The notes under the pieces: model-generated | What the model was told of the DNA's origin: nothing | The model's database searches: none | Seen by the model: the letters and a program-made list of their open reading frames with translations, nothing else | Made by a program: the position numbers and the translations under genes | Assembly (NCBI RefSeq): GCF_000418325.1 | Contig: NC_021658.1 | Span: forward strand, 3,038,001 to 3,102,000 | Reading direction: 5' to 3' | Length of the DNA stretch: 64,000 nt | Origin: Sorangium cellulosum So0157-2 | GTDB taxonomy: Bacteria; Myxococcota_A; Polyangia; Polyangiales; Polyangiaceae | Shown: positions 51,888-61,612 of the stretch, piece by piece | How positions within the stretch are numbered: position 1 is the first letter of the stretch | How the letters are laid out: each line of letters opens with the position of its first letter

Positions 51888-52240
51888 CCCCACCGCCGGC
51901 GGGCGACCCGGCGCGCCCGCCGCCGCGACGCGTCCGTGGCCGCGTCGAGGCGGCGGGCGCGAAGAGGAGGTCGCGTCGACCCGTCGACGCGCAGGAGGTC
52001 GCGTCGACCCGTCGACGCGCGCATGCCTGCACGGCACACGGGAAGACGGGCTCCCGCGAAGGAGCGGTGGGGGCGCGCTCCGGCGGGAGCGTGACGGCGT
52101 CTCGACAGCATCAGGGAGCCGGGAACCGGCGCATGTGGGGGCTTCCCACGAAAGGCGGTTGCACCGAAGATGGCGCCGCGCGGGTGACATGTCACGCCGC
52201 GTCATCGACGTGCGAGTCCCCCTTTCCCTGGAGCGATAGA
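51888..52240. other. Intergenic with 28-bp tandem duplication
   Basis: No gene. It contains the duplicated palindrome at 51965-52020 (separate entry). The region 52190-52240 supplies the ribosome site (GGAG, 9 bases before ATG) for the Gly-rich lipoprotein gene. Confidence 0.5.
51965..52020. repeat. Perfect 28-bp tandem repeat containing a palindrome
   Basis: Two identical 28-base units (51965-51992 and 51993-52020), each AGGAGGTC followed by GCGTCGAC-CC-GTCGACGC and GC, so each has a perfect 8-base inverted repeat around two bases. The pair looks like a double operator upstream of the Gly-rich lipoprotein gene. Confidence 0.8.
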
Positions 52241-52636
52241 ATGAGACTACGATGGACGACCTGCCTCCTCATGCTGGGGCTGACGGCCAGCGCCGCGGCG
52301 TGCGGGGACGATGACGGCACCCCGCGTCCGAGCACAGGAACGGGCGGCGAGGGCGGCGCGGGCGCGACGGGGGACGGAGGCCGGGGCGGCGAGGGCGGCG
52401 TCGGTGGTGCCGGAGGCCTCGGGGGCTCGGGCGGCGATGGCGGGCTGAGCGGTTCGGGCGGCGGTGGCGGCTCCGGCGGCGACGCTGGCGCGGGCGGGAT
52501 CGGCGGCTCCGGCGGCAGTGGCGGCGCAGGCAGCGGTGGCGGCACGGGCGGGATCGGTGGCTCGGGTGGCGGTACCGGTGGCTCCGGCGGCGGCATCGGC
52601 GGGGCGGGCGGCTCCGCGCCGCCGGAAGCGCCCTGA
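52241..52636 (+). CDS. Gly-rich lipoprotein, probable 5' part of a split gene
   Basis: 131 residues from ATG 52241. Lipoprotein signal MRLRWTTCLLMLGLTASAAAC, then almost only Gly with Ser/Ala/Thr (GGEGG, GGSGG, GGIGG) to the stop. In this genome such linkers normally precede a folded domain; here none follows. The end of the linker (GGCGGCATCGGCGG..., from 52589) is repeated 500 bases later at 53089, in the same codon phase of a Gly-rich stretch, at the start of a domain-bearing frame that lacks its own signal peptide. I read 52241-52636 as the N-terminal part of an interrupted lipoprotein gene; an independent short lipoprotein cannot be excluded. Confidence 0.65.
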   Translation: MRLRWTTCLLMLGLTASAAACGDDDGTPRPSTGTGGEGGAGATGDGGRGGEGGVGGAGGLGGSGGDGGLSGSGGGGGSGGDAGAGGIGGSGGSGGAGSGGGTGGIGGSGGGTGGSGGGIGGAGGSAPPEAP

Positions 52637-52673
52637 TGAACGCTCCTCGGCGGCGCGCTGGCGCGGCGGCGGT

Positions 52674-52961
52674 TCAGCGGGCGCCCTCGGCCGCGGCCAC
52701 GTCACCCTTCTTGAGCTTCTCTTGGAGCTCGCCGAGCCTCCCCGCCGTCCGATCCAGGACGCGCGCGGCCTGCTCGAGCGCGATCCGCCCATACCCGATC
52801 GCCACCCCTGCCCAGGACGTGCCCCGCTCGCGCAGCGTCTCGATGAAAGGCGCCTTGGTCGCCGGCGCTGCGGCGCTCGCGTCGGCCTGATGCGCGGGCG
52901 CGGCGCTCCCGTTCACGCTGTTCTCGACCTTCGGCTCCGTGATGCTCTGGGTCTCACTCAT
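52674..52961 (-). CDS. Small conserved-looking hypothetical protein
   Basis: 95 residues from ATG 52961, preceded by GTGGGAGGC, a good ribosome site. A polar N-terminus (MSETQSITEPKVENSVNGSAAP) leads to one amphipathic helical segment (FIETLRERGTSWAGVAIGYGRIALEQAARVLDRTAGRLGELQEKLKKGD). No Cys, no signal, no membrane helix. The family is unknown, though the helical half recalls small phasin-like or apolipoprotein-like helical proteins. It sits inside the 500-base segment that separates the two halves of the Gly-rich lipoprotein, on the opposite strand, with its own leader. Confidence 0.65.
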   Translation of the reverse strand: MSETQSITEPKVENSVNGSAAPAHQADASAAAPATKAPFIETLRERGTSWAGVAIGYGRIALEQAARVLDRTAGRLGELQEKLKKGDVAAAEGAR

Positions 52962-53082
52962 GATCTGCCTCCCACCTCGGTTGGTCCCCCCGCGAAGGAC
53001 GCGGGCGTACGGAAACGATCCATCGAGCACAGGCCGATCGTCCTCGCGCATCGCCCGCTCTCGCGAGAACGCAAGATGCGAT

Positions 53083-54432
53083 GTGCACGGCGGCATCGGC
53101 GGCGCGGGCGGCTCGGGCGGCGGTATCGGGGGCGCGGGCGGCGACGCTGGCGCGGGCGGCTCCGGCGAAAGTCGCAACCTGCCCGACGGCGCCGCCTGCA
53201 CGGACGACGCGATGTGCGCAGGGAGCTTCTGCAATCGCGAGGACCTCAACGGATGGCCCTCCGGTTACTGCATCAGCTCGTGCGAGCACACCGGCGGCAC
53301 CTGCGCCGGCCACGGCGTCTGCATCGAAACCGGCAGCAACGGGCACCTCTGCTATGCAGCGTGCGCCACCTCGAGCGACTGCCGTCCCGGCTATGCCTGC
53401 GTCCCCGCCGCCGACGGGGCGCTGAGCTGCCGGCCGGCGTGCACCGAGGACGCGCAGTGCCCGACGCGCGGCAGGTGCAACGTGTCCACCGGCCTTTGCA
53501 GGATCTACGAGGCGATCTGCGACGACCGCGCGGACGACGACTTCGACGCGGCCTTCGATTGCGACGACGACGATTGCGAGGGACCCTGCGCCGCGATCGC
53601 AGCGACCTGCGCGGCCACGCCGCCCCTGCCGCCGGAGGTCGCGGGCGACACCTCGCTCGGCACGAACGTGTTCGCGGCCGGCTGCACGGGCGCCGGCCGC
53701 GAGGACGTGTACCTGTTCGTCCCGCCCGAGGAACAGTCCGGCACGCTCTCGGTCGCGATCGAGTCGGACACCGACCACGGGCTCTACGTGCGCGGCGCGT
53801 GCGACGACAGGACCACCGAGCTCGCGTGCGCCCAGCTCGCCGCCGGCGGGGGCGCCGAGCCGATCGAGGTCGTCCTGAGCGCCGGCGAGCCGGTGACCGT
53901 CGTCGTCGACGCCCATGCGCCGGGCGAGGAGGGCCCGTACACCCTGCGCTCCACGTTCGCCCCGGCGATCTGCGGCGACGGCGCCGTCTCGCGGCCCGAG
54001 CAGTGCGACGACCCCGACGCCTTCGGCGCCTGCGCCGAAGACTGCTCCTCGGTCTGCGAGGGCGCGCGGGAGGCCGTCCTCGGGGTGAACACCGGCGACA
54101 CGCGGACCGGCACGATCGCCCTGCGGGGCAGCTGCTCCATGCCCGACACGCGCGAGGACGTGTACCGGTTCACGCCCCCGGCGGACGGCAAGCTCACGCT
54201 CGCGCTGTCGTCCGCCACCGATCTGACCCTGTCCGTGAGGTCGAGCTGCCCGTGGGCGAGCGCCGAGCTCGCGTGCGAGGACGCCGCGCAGGCAGGCGTC
54301 GGCGACGCGCCCGCGATCGAGACGCTCGCGCTCGAGGTGACCGGCGGCGCCCCGCTGTTCATCGTCGTCGACGGCTTCTGGTCCCAGGCCGACGCCGGGC
54401 CGTACACGCTCGACGTGTCGTTCGCGCCCTGA
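53083..54432 (+). CDS. Cys-rich/PPC-domain secreted protein lacking a signal peptide (probable 3' part of split gene)
   Basis: 449 residues if started at GTG 53083; there is no good ribosome site, and the frame extends upstream only as antisense of the small gene. It opens with a Gly linker (GGIGGAGGSGGGIGGAGG), then Cys units (LPDGAACTDDAMCAGSFCN, SSCEHTGGTCAGHGVC, CATSSDCRPGYACVPAADGALSCRPACTEDAQC). A bacterial pre-peptidase C-like beta-domain follows (about 185-300; REDVYLFVPPEEQSGTLSVAI), a DUF4215-like CGDGAVSRPEQCDD element, and a second PPC-like domain (REDVYRFTPPADGKLTLAL). All of this demands export, yet no signal peptide precedes it. The signal is probably the one at 52241. Confidence 0.75.
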   Translation: MHGGIGGAGGSGGGIGGAGGDAGAGGSGESRNLPDGAACTDDAMCAGSFCNREDLNGWPSGYCISSCEHTGGTCAGHGVCIETGSNGHLCYAACATSSDCRPGYACVPAADGALSCRPACTEDAQCPTRGRCNVSTGLCRIYEAICDDRADDDFDAAFDCDDDDCEGPCAAIAATCAATPPLPPEVAGDTSLGTNVFAAGCTGAGREDVYLFVPPEEQSGTLSVAIESDTDHGLYVRGACDDRTTELACAQLAAGGGAEPIEVVLSAGEPVTVVVDAHAPGEEGPYTLRSTFAPAICGDGAVSRPEQCDDPDAFGACAEDCSSVCEGAREAVLGVNTGDTRTGTIALRGSCSMPDTREDVYRFTPPADGKLTLALSSATDLTLSVRSSCPWASAELACEDAAQAGVGDAPAIETLALEVTGGAPLFIVVDGFWSQADAGPYTLDVSFAP

Positions 54433-54809
54433 GCGCCGCCGCCTCCGCCCGCCACAATCCCACACCGACCCGCGCTCCGGCGCGCTCCGATCCCCCCTGA
54501 CGACTCCCCCCTGGAGGGCGGCGCCTCCAGGCTGAGGGGGCGCGCCCCCAGCGCGCGGGCGCGGGCGCGGACCGCCTGCGCCGCGGAGCGCGCGAAGGCG
54601 CGAAAATGCCGGCGTGCGCGCGGCCGCGCGCCGGGATCGGGGAGTGGCACGCTTCCTGTTTAAAGGCGTTGCGTGACGCTCGGCGCGGTCCGAGCGGTGA
54701 GCAGGGCGACCCGGGCGACGGATGGATTCGACGCCGTCGCTCCCGCGGCGGACCGCCCGCGCGTCAGATCACGTGTCGTTCAACTAAATACCCGAAAGAG
54801 AGCTCAATC
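54433..54809. other. Intergenic with terminator-like hairpins
   Basis: Two adjacent hairpins lie at 54510-54531 (CCTGGAGG ... CCTCCAGG) and 54536-54549 (GGGGGCGCGCCCCC), good candidates for terminating the gene ending at 54432. The last 60 bases before 54810 are AT-rich (CGTTCAACTAAATACCCG) and likely hold the next promoter. No gene. Confidence 0.5.
54510..54549 (+). terminator. Tandem hairpins after the PPC-domain gene
   Basis: An 8-base stem with a short loop, directly followed by a 14-base perfect palindrome. Neither has a T run, as is usual in this genome. Confidence 0.5.
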
Positions 54810-55412
54810 ATGAAGCGTGCAATGATCCTCCTCGCCTCGTCCCTCGTGTCCTCGTTCGCGCTCGTGGGCTGCGTCGCCGACGCGACCGACCTCGACGCGG
54901 AGCTGTCCGGACCGGAGGAGGTCGAAGAGACCTCGCAGGCGCTGTGCATCTCCCCGCCGGCGGCCGACCAGACCGCGGCCCAGTCGAACTCGAGCGACGT
55001 CGGCAGCTTCACCCTCCGCGAGTCGCCGGACAACACCTACTACAGCAGCAAGGGCAACTACGTCGTCGAGGTCACGAACGTGAAGAACGCGTTCGCGTCG
55101 ACCCAGACGGCGATGGCGTACAGCGTCAACGCCCCCAAGTCGAAGAGCGTCTGCGAGCACACGACGACGACCGCGACGCTCTACGGCTTCGACGAGGTCG
55201 AGGGCTGCTGGGTGCAGATCGGCGCGACGAAGAGCAAGACCGGCGTGTACTACCCGGGCGGCGGCTTCATCCAGCCGAGCTGCGATGACGTCGTGAGCTG
55301 GTCCATCCCGAAGACGGTCACCAAGGTCCGCATCAAGGGCAAGTCGGTGCTCCAGACGACGTTCGGCCCGGCCGGCCAGAAGATCGCGGAAGGCACGAGC
55401 TGGAGCCACTGA
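54810..55412 (+). CDS. Small lipoprotein of unknown function
   Basis: 200 residues from ATG 54810 (AGAGAG upstream; the longer frame to 54606 has no start context). Lipobox LVGC at Cys21, a short acidic stretch (DATDLDAELSGPEEVEETSQALC) typical of secreted myxobacterial proteins, then a mature domain of about 150 residues rich in Ser, Thr, Lys and Val (TYYSSKGNYVVEVTNVKNAF, TTTTATLYGFDEVEGCWVQIGATKSKTGVYYPGGGFIQPSCDDVVSW). It has four Cys, probably two disulphides. Codon use is lysine- and serine-richer than its neighbours. No family is recognised. Confidence 0.8.
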   Translation: MKRAMILLASSLVSSFALVGCVADATDLDAELSGPEEVEETSQALCISPPAADQTAAQSNSSDVGSFTLRESPDNTYYSSKGNYVVEVTNVKNAFASTQTAMAYSVNAPKSKSVCEHTTTTATLYGFDEVEGCWVQIGATKSKTGVYYPGGGFIQPSCDDVVSWSIPKTVTKVRIKGKSVLQTTFGPAGQKIAEGTSWSH

Positions 55413-55425
55413 TCCGGCGCGGAGG

Positions 55426-55461
55426 GCGGGGGAGCGCGCGGCCTCCTGCGCGCTCCCCCGC
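55426..55461. terminator. Bidirectional hairpin terminator
   Basis: Perfect 14-base stem GCGGGGGAGCGCGC / GCGCGCTCCCCCGC with an 8-base loop, midway between two convergent genes. No T run on either side. Confidence 0.75.
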
Positions 55462-55496
55462 TCGTCGAGGCCTGTCGCCAGGCTGCGCGATCCGGC

Positions 55497-56810
<1,314 letters not shown>

Positions 56811-57127
56811 GTGACGTGTTCCCCCCGGTCGTTGTCGCGGGCGCTCCTCGGGCAGAGGCGGGGCGTCCGCCGGTGCCGTGCGCGCGGCGCGCCGGCGCCT
56901 CCCGGGGCCGCGCGGCGCTGCGACCGCCGGGAGCATGAAGCCCGGCGGCCGCGATCACCACGGCCTGGCGCGCGCGCGAGGGCGTTTCCGGCGCGCTCCC
57001 TTCACCGATCTCCGGCGCGCCCTGCGGGCCAGCGCCTCGGACGGCGGCGGCCGGGCGGCCGGAGGCGGCTGGAGACGGCGAGCGCGGGGGCCCCGGCGCG
57101 GTCGGGCCGGACGCTCGCCCGTGCTCG
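56811..57127. other. Intergenic, no gene seen
   Basis: Very GC-rich. The only open frames are Arg/Gly-rich shadows without codon-position bias. It must contain the promoter for the inositol synthase gene near 56811-56870. Confidence 0.5.
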
Positions 57128-57718
57128 TCAGCCGTCGTCGTCGCCGTCGAGCAGGCCGTGCACCGAGAACGCGACGGCCTCGAAGGGCTCGGCGTGGACG
57201 CGCTCCTCTCCCTGGGCGTCGAGGACCAGGAGATAGCCGTCCTCCGTCCAGCGATACACGATGAGCGTCTCGGCGATCGGATCGATGAGCCAAGAATGAG
57301 GTACGCCCGAGCGCTTGTAAGTGCGCATCTTTTTCACGACGTCGTTGCGCTCGTTGGAGGGCGAGAGGATCTCGCAGACCCAGTCCGGTCGCACCGAGAT
57401 GGGGCTCTCCCTGGGGAGCTCGGGCAGCCGCTCCCTGCGCCAGCCGGCGATATCCGGGCGGTAGATCTCGCTGTTTTCGAACTGGACCTCGGTCTCGGTC
57501 AGGAAGCGCCACCCGCCGGGCCACGGCCCACCGGGGCGACGATCGTACGGGCCGCCGAGCCGGATGGTGAGGCGCGCCTGGGAGCTGCCGTGGCGCGGGC
57601 TCGGCAGGGCCTTGCGCACGAGGTCGCCACCGACGATCTCGTGGAACCGCTCCGGCTCCGGGATGGCGAGGAGGTCGGCGACCGTGGCGGGCGCCTTCTT
57701 CAGCGCAGCGGGCGGCAT
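57128..57718 (-). CDS. Uma2 family protein (second copy)
   Basis: 196 residues from ATG 57718. ATVADLLAIPEPERFHEIVGGDLVRK, RPDIAGWRRERLPELPRESPISVRPDWVCEILSPSNERNDVVKKMRTYKRSGVPHSWLIDPIAETLIVYRWTEDGY are classic Uma2 features, with the nuclease-like Asp (RPDIAGW) and the E-x-L (CEIL) positions present. It is shorter than the copy at 33657 and of a different subgroup. The ribosome site is weak. It lies 71 bases upstream of the cytochrome-like lipoprotein gene on the same strand; a functional link is unlikely. Confidence 0.88.
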   Translation of the reverse strand: MPPAALKKAPATVADLLAIPEPERFHEIVGGDLVRKALPSPRHGSSQARLTIRLGGPYDRRPGGPWPGGWRFLTETEVQFENSEIYRPDIAGWRRERLPELPRESPISVRPDWVCEILSPSNERNDVVKKMRTYKRSGVPHSWLIDPIAETLIVYRWTEDGYLLVLDAQGEERVHAEPFEAVAFSVHGLLDGDDDG

Positions 57719-57789
57719 GGCCGGAGGATAGGCCTTCCGGCTGCGGGCAGCCACCCGAGGCCGGCGTCCACGCCTCCAGCGCGCGGCGG

Positions 57790-59007
57790 TCAGGGCGCGG
57801 CCGGCGGGTAGCCGGCGGCGGGGGTCATCGCCTCGATCCAGGCGCGGACCGCGGCGACGGCGCCCTCGTCGACGCGGCGGGTCGCGAGCGGCGGCATCTG
57901 CTCGGGCGGCGCGCCGGGCGCGTCGCGCCGGGCCATGGCGCGCAGCAGGGTGCTGCGATCCGGATCGCGGGGCCTCAGCCGGTAATAGCGCGCTCCCGGC
58001 GGCGCGCCGGGCGGGCGCAGCTTCGCTGGCTGGTTGATCGCCGTCTGGTAGGCGCGCGTGCCGCGCACGTCGCCCACCCGGCCGGCAGCGTCGATGTCGA
58101 GGCGCAGCTCGAAGTGCGTCGCGACGCCGAGCGGATGGTGGCACGAGACGCCGCAGTTCGCGTGGAGCAGACCGAGGGCGCGCCGCTCCGTCTCGGTCCC
58201 GGGCACCTCGAGCGCGCCCGCGCTGGGCAGCGGGCCGCCGGCGCTCGTCGAGAGCAGGCCGCGCTGGACCAGCTCGGGGTACGTCAGGCCGCCGGCGCCC
58301 CGCGCGGCGAGCTGGACGGCCTCGAAGCCGAGCGGGTTATCGGTCTTGCCCGCATGGCAGCGGATGCAGTCGACCTGCGCCGGGATCGCATAGCCGTCCG
58401 CGCCGGGCACGTGGGGGACGCCGGCCTTGACCTGCAGCGCGCTCTCGCCGTCCTCGGACCAGACGTAGGTGGCGCGCGTCCAGCGATCCTCCGCGGTCTT
58501 CCAGAGGAGCCTCGTCTCGAGCCGGCGGCCCCCGGCGGGCGCGGGCGTCCGGAACTCCTTCCACAGCTTGGCGCCGACGGGGAAGATCCAGTCGTTCATC
58601 CTGGAGACATCGATGGTCGAGCCCGGAGGGAGGTAGATCCATCGCGTCTTCTCGGCGCCGTCGCTCCACAGCTCGAAGGCCGGCTTGAACTCGCGGACGC
58701 CCGCCGCCAGCGAGCGCGCGCCGAAGTCGCTGTACAGGCCGGTACAGCGGAGATCGTGAGGATCCGTGTCGCCGTCCTTGCAAGGCGGCTCCCGGGGCGC
58801 CGCGGGCGCGCGCTCGGCGGGGCGCTCGTCCGCTCCGGCGCCGCGCGCGGCCGCTCCGGCGTGCGGGCCGACCGGGGCGGGCGGGGCCGGCGCGGGCGGG
58901 GCCGACGCGGGGAGGCGATCGGCCCGGGGCGTCTCCTGCGCGCCGCAGCCGCCGCAGCTCGCCAGCAGCAGCGATGCGAGCACGGCTTGCCAGAGGTGGC
59001 CGCTCAT
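57790..59007 (-). CDS. Heme-binding lipoprotein of the TIGR03806/SO2930-like type
   Basis: 405 residues from ATG 59007, starting a lipoprotein signal MSGHLWQAVLASLLLASC; a Pro/Ala linker follows to about 95. Then come LYSDFGARSLAAGVREFKPAFELWSDGAEKTRWIYLPPGSTIDVSRMNDWIFPVGAKLWKEF, typical of this family. There is one canonical heme site, CIRCH (VDCIRCHAGKTDNPLGFE), and a second site NCGVSCHHPLG with three residues between the Cys, a CX3CH variant. Family members are often found beside PQQ- or Hhip-type sugar dehydrogenases, and here one is divergently encoded at 59091. It likely accepts electrons in the periplasm. Confidence 0.87.
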   Translation of the reverse strand: MSGHLWQAVLASLLLASCGGCGAQETPRADRLPASAPPAPAPPAPVGPHAGAAARGAGADERPAERAPAAPREPPCKDGDTDPHDLRCTGLYSDFGARSLAAGVREFKPAFELWSDGAEKTRWIYLPPGSTIDVSRMNDWIFPVGAKLWKEFRTPAPAGGRRLETRLLWKTAEDRWTRATYVWSEDGESALQVKAGVPHVPGADGYAIPAQVDCIRCHAGKTDNPLGFEAVQLAARGAGGLTYPELVQRGLLSTSAGGPLPSAGALEVPGTETERRALGLLHANCGVSCHHPLGVATHFELRLDIDAAGRVGDVRGTRAYQTAINQPAKLRPPGAPPGARYYRLRPRDPDRSTLLRAMARRDAPGAPPEQMPPLATRRVDEGAVAAVRAWIEAMTPAAGYPPAAP

Positions 59008-59090
59008 GATGAAGGTGGAGGCGGAGGTGTCCGCTTGCCCGAGAGACCGATCCACCGGCGCGCGGGGCGCGCTGCCTGGCTGACGAGAGC

Positions 59091-60410
59091 GTGCCATCGG
59101 ACCGCCTGGTGCCTCCTGCTCGCGGGCAGTGTAGCCGCCTGCGACCGGCGCGTGCAGGTCGCGGGGCCGCCCGAAGAGCCGCGCGAGGTCGTCGCCGCCG
59201 GTCCGGCCGCGGCAGGGAACGCGTCCCCGCCGCCGGCCCAGGCGGGCGCGGCGGCCGCGCGGCCGCCGCGCAAGCCGCGCCCGCGGCGCAGGGCGCGCCC
59301 GCGCCGCCGCCGGCGAACGCGGCGGAGCTCGCCCGGCCGGCGAAGTGCGCCGGCGTCCCGCCGCTGAAGCTCACGCTCGTCGCGAGCGGGCTCGATCAGC
59401 CGACGTACGTCGCCGCGCCGCCCGGCGATCCGGCGCGCCTCGTGGTGCTCGAGAAGGCGGGGACCCTCCGGCTCGTCAAGGACGGCGCGGTCCAGCCGGC
59501 GCCCTTCCTCGACGTGCGATCGCGCGTGTTCTTTCCGGCGCCCAACGCGGAGGGGGGCCTGCTCGGGCTCGCCTTCCACCCGGATTACGCGAAGAACGGG
59601 CGCTTCTGGCTCCACTATTCGTCCGCCCCGCGCGGCAACGTGGTGATCGAGGAGTGGAAGCGCGCGGCGCAGGGCGCCGACACCGCCCATCCCGAGCCGG
59701 TCCGGTCGCTCGTCGACGTGAAGCACGGCGCCTGGAACCATGTCGGCGGCATGCTCGCCTTCGGCAAGGACGGTTACCTGTACGCCGCGATCGGCGACTC
59801 CGCGCGATCGCCGAGCCCGGCGGCCGATCTCACCTCGAAGCTCGGCAAGATCCTCCGCATCGACGTCGATCAGCCGACCAAGGCGCCGGCGGGCAACATG
59901 ACCAGCGGCGATCCGATGATCTGGGATTACGGGCTCCGCAACCCGTGGCGGTTCAGCTTCGACCGGCTCACGGGGGATCTGTACATCGGCGACGTGGGCC
60001 AGAAGAGCTGGGAGGAGATCCTGGTGGAGCGCCCTGGCCAGGGCAGGAACGATTACGGCTGGGAGGCGATGGAGGGCGCCCATTGCTATCCTCCGGGCGC
60101 GACGTGCAAGCCGCGCGGGCTCCCGCCCGCGGTGGAGCACCCCCGCAGCGAGGCGGGCTCGATCGTCGGCGGCTATGTTTATCGCGGGGCGAAGATCCCG
60201 TGTCTGCGCGGCCGGTACGTGTATGGCGATTACGTGACAGGCCGCTTCTTCTCCTTCGTGTGGGACGGCAAGGCCGCGACCGATCGCGTCGAGCTCACCT
60301 CCGCGCTGAGCCCGAACGGGCTCCCGGCGTCGTTCGGGGAGGACGCCGCCGGGGAGATCTATGTGGTGATGTTCAACACGGGGCGCATCTACCGGATCGA
60401 CCCGGGGTGA
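59091..60410 (+). CDS. PQQ-dependent sugar dehydrogenase (GSDH/Hhip-type beta-propeller), N-terminus frameshifted
   Basis: The beta-propeller dehydrogenase body is clear from about 59340: LKLTLVASGLDQPTYVAAPPGDPARLVVLEKAG, GLLGLAFHPDYAKNGRFWLHYS, LAFGKDGYLYAAIGD, KLGKILRIDVDQ, YGLRNPWRFSFDRLTGDLYIGDVGQ, NDYGWEAMEG and GGYVYRGAKIPCLRGRYVYGDYVTGRFF. In this frame the first 55 residues are Arg-rich nonsense. The adjacent frame at 59089-59150 encodes a good lipoprotein signal (RTAWCLLLAGSVAAC) followed by a Pro/Ala linker. One base therefore seems missing in the GC-rich linker (about 59250-59275). The intended product is a periplasmic lipoprotein oxidising an unknown sugar, with the divergent heme lipoprotein as likely electron acceptor. 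Confidence 0.85.
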   Translation: MPSDRLVPPARGQCSRLRPARAGRGAARRAARGRRRRSGRGRERVPAAGPGGRGGRAAAAQAAPAAQGAPAPPPANAAELARPAKCAGVPPLKLTLVASGLDQPTYVAAPPGDPARLVVLEKAGTLRLVKDGAVQPAPFLDVRSRVFFPAPNAEGGLLGLAFHPDYAKNGRFWLHYSSAPRGNVVIEEWKRAAQGADTAHPEPVRSLVDVKHGAWNHVGGMLAFGKDGYLYAAIGDSARSPSPAADLTSKLGKILRIDVDQPTKAPAGNMTSGDPMIWDYGLRNPWRFSFDRLTGDLYIGDVGQKSWEEILVERPGQGRNDYGWEAMEGAHCYPPGATCKPRGLPPAVEHPRSEAGSIVGGYVYRGAKIPCLRGRYVYGDYVTGRFFSFVWDGKAATDRVELTSALSPNGLPASFGEDAAGEIYVVMFNTGRIYRIDPG

Positions 60411-60452
60411 GGCGCCGAGCCCGGCGCGCGCCCGCGCCGCCGGCGAGGCGCT

Positions 60453-61454
60453 TCACCCGGCCCGGGCGAGCTCGTCGCGCGCCTCGGCCGTGATCTCGAG
60501 CGAGCGCACGCGCGCGGCATGATCGAAGATCGCCGAGCTCACCATGAGCTCGTCGGCGCGGGTCCGGGCGATGAACGCGTCGAGCCCCCGCCGCACGGCC
60601 TCGGGCGAGCCAACGACCGTGCAGGACAGCGCCTGATCGAGGCCGGCGCGCTCCACCGGGCTCAGCTCGCGCTCGAAGCCGTCGACCGGCGGCGGCAGGG
60701 GCCCCGGCCGGCCGCGGCGCAGGTTGACGAACGCCTGCTGAAGGGAGGTCGAAAGCCGGCGAGCCTCCTCGTCGGTGTCGGCGGCGAACACGTTGATCCC
60801 CAGCATGACGTGGGGCTGCGCGAGCTGCGTCGAGGGGCGGAACTCCCGGCGGTACAGCGCGATCGCCTGCGCCATGTGGCCCGGCGCGAAGTGCGAGGCG
60901 AAGGCGTACGGGAGCCCCAGCGCCGCGGCGAGCTGGGCGCCGAACAGGCTGGAGCCCAGGATCCAGATCGGCACGTCCAGGCCGGCGCCGGGCACGGCCT
61001 GCACCAGCTGGCCAGGCTCCGCCGGGCGGAAGTAGCCCATCAGCTCCAGGACGTCCTGGGGGAAGCTGTCGACGTCGCCGGCGAGGTTGCGCCTCAGCGC
61101 GCGGGCGGTGACCGGGTCGGTGCCGGGAGCCCGCCCGAGGCCCAGGTCGATGCGCCCCGGAAAGAGCGACGCCAGCGTGCCGAACTGCTCGGCGATGATC
61201 AGCGGCGCGTGGTTCGGCAACATGATCCCGCCCGCGCCGACGCGGATGGTCGAGGTGCCGCCGGCCACGTGCGCGATCACGACCGCGGTCGCGGCGCTGG
61301 CCACGCCGCCCATGTTGTGGTGCTCGGCCAGCCAGAAGCGACGGTAGCCGAGCCGCTCGGCGTGGCGGGCGAGGTCGAGCGTGTTGCGGAAGGCCTGGGA
61401 GGCGTCTCCGCCCTGGACGATTGGTGACAGGTCGAGAACGGAAAAGGGAGTCAT
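60453..61454 (-). CDS. Luciferase-like (LLM class) flavin monooxygenase
   Basis: 333 residues from ATG 61454, with GCGAGGTG upstream; ATG 61481 adds nine residues. LLM motifs: [108 protein letters not shown], then [30 protein letters not shown]. It uses reduced FMN and oxygen, or F420, on an unknown substrate. The MsnO8/YhbW-like subgroup is suggested by AEHHNM and GLGRAPG. It is convergent with the sugar dehydrogenase, with a 42-base gap, and divergent from the HEAT-repeat gene. Confidence 0.93.
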   Translation of the reverse strand: MTPFSVLDLSPIVQGGDASQAFRNTLDLARHAERLGYRRFWLAEHHNMGGVASAATAVVIAHVAGGTSTIRVGAGGIMLPNHAPLIIAEQFGTLASLFPGRIDLGLGRAPGTDPVTARALRRNLAGDVDSFPQDVLELMGYFRPAEPGQLVQAVPGAGLDVPIWILGSSLFGAQLAAALGLPYAFASHFAPGHMAQAIALYRREFRPSTQLAQPHVMLGINVFAADTDEEARRLSTSLQQAFVNLRRGRPGPLPPPVDGFERELSPVERAGLDQALSCTVVGSPEAVRRGLDAFIARTRADELMVSSAIFDHAARVRSLEITAEARDELARAG

Positions 61455-61612
61455 GTCGGGCACCTCGCTCGACTGTTGCACGCCGAGGACGGTTGCGGGA
61501 GCGCCCGGACGCCGGCGCGGCTCGATGCGCGGCGGCGCCCTCGCGCCGGCGCTCCGCCGGTCCTGTCCGCCCGGCGCCCCCGCCCGAGGCGTCCGGGCCG
61601 CCTGGAACGGCC

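Noticed and set aside
56870..57264. Arg-rich plus-strand open frame before the second Uma2 gene
   Set aside because: It overlaps the Uma2 gene antisense, lacks codon-position bias and has no homologous feel.
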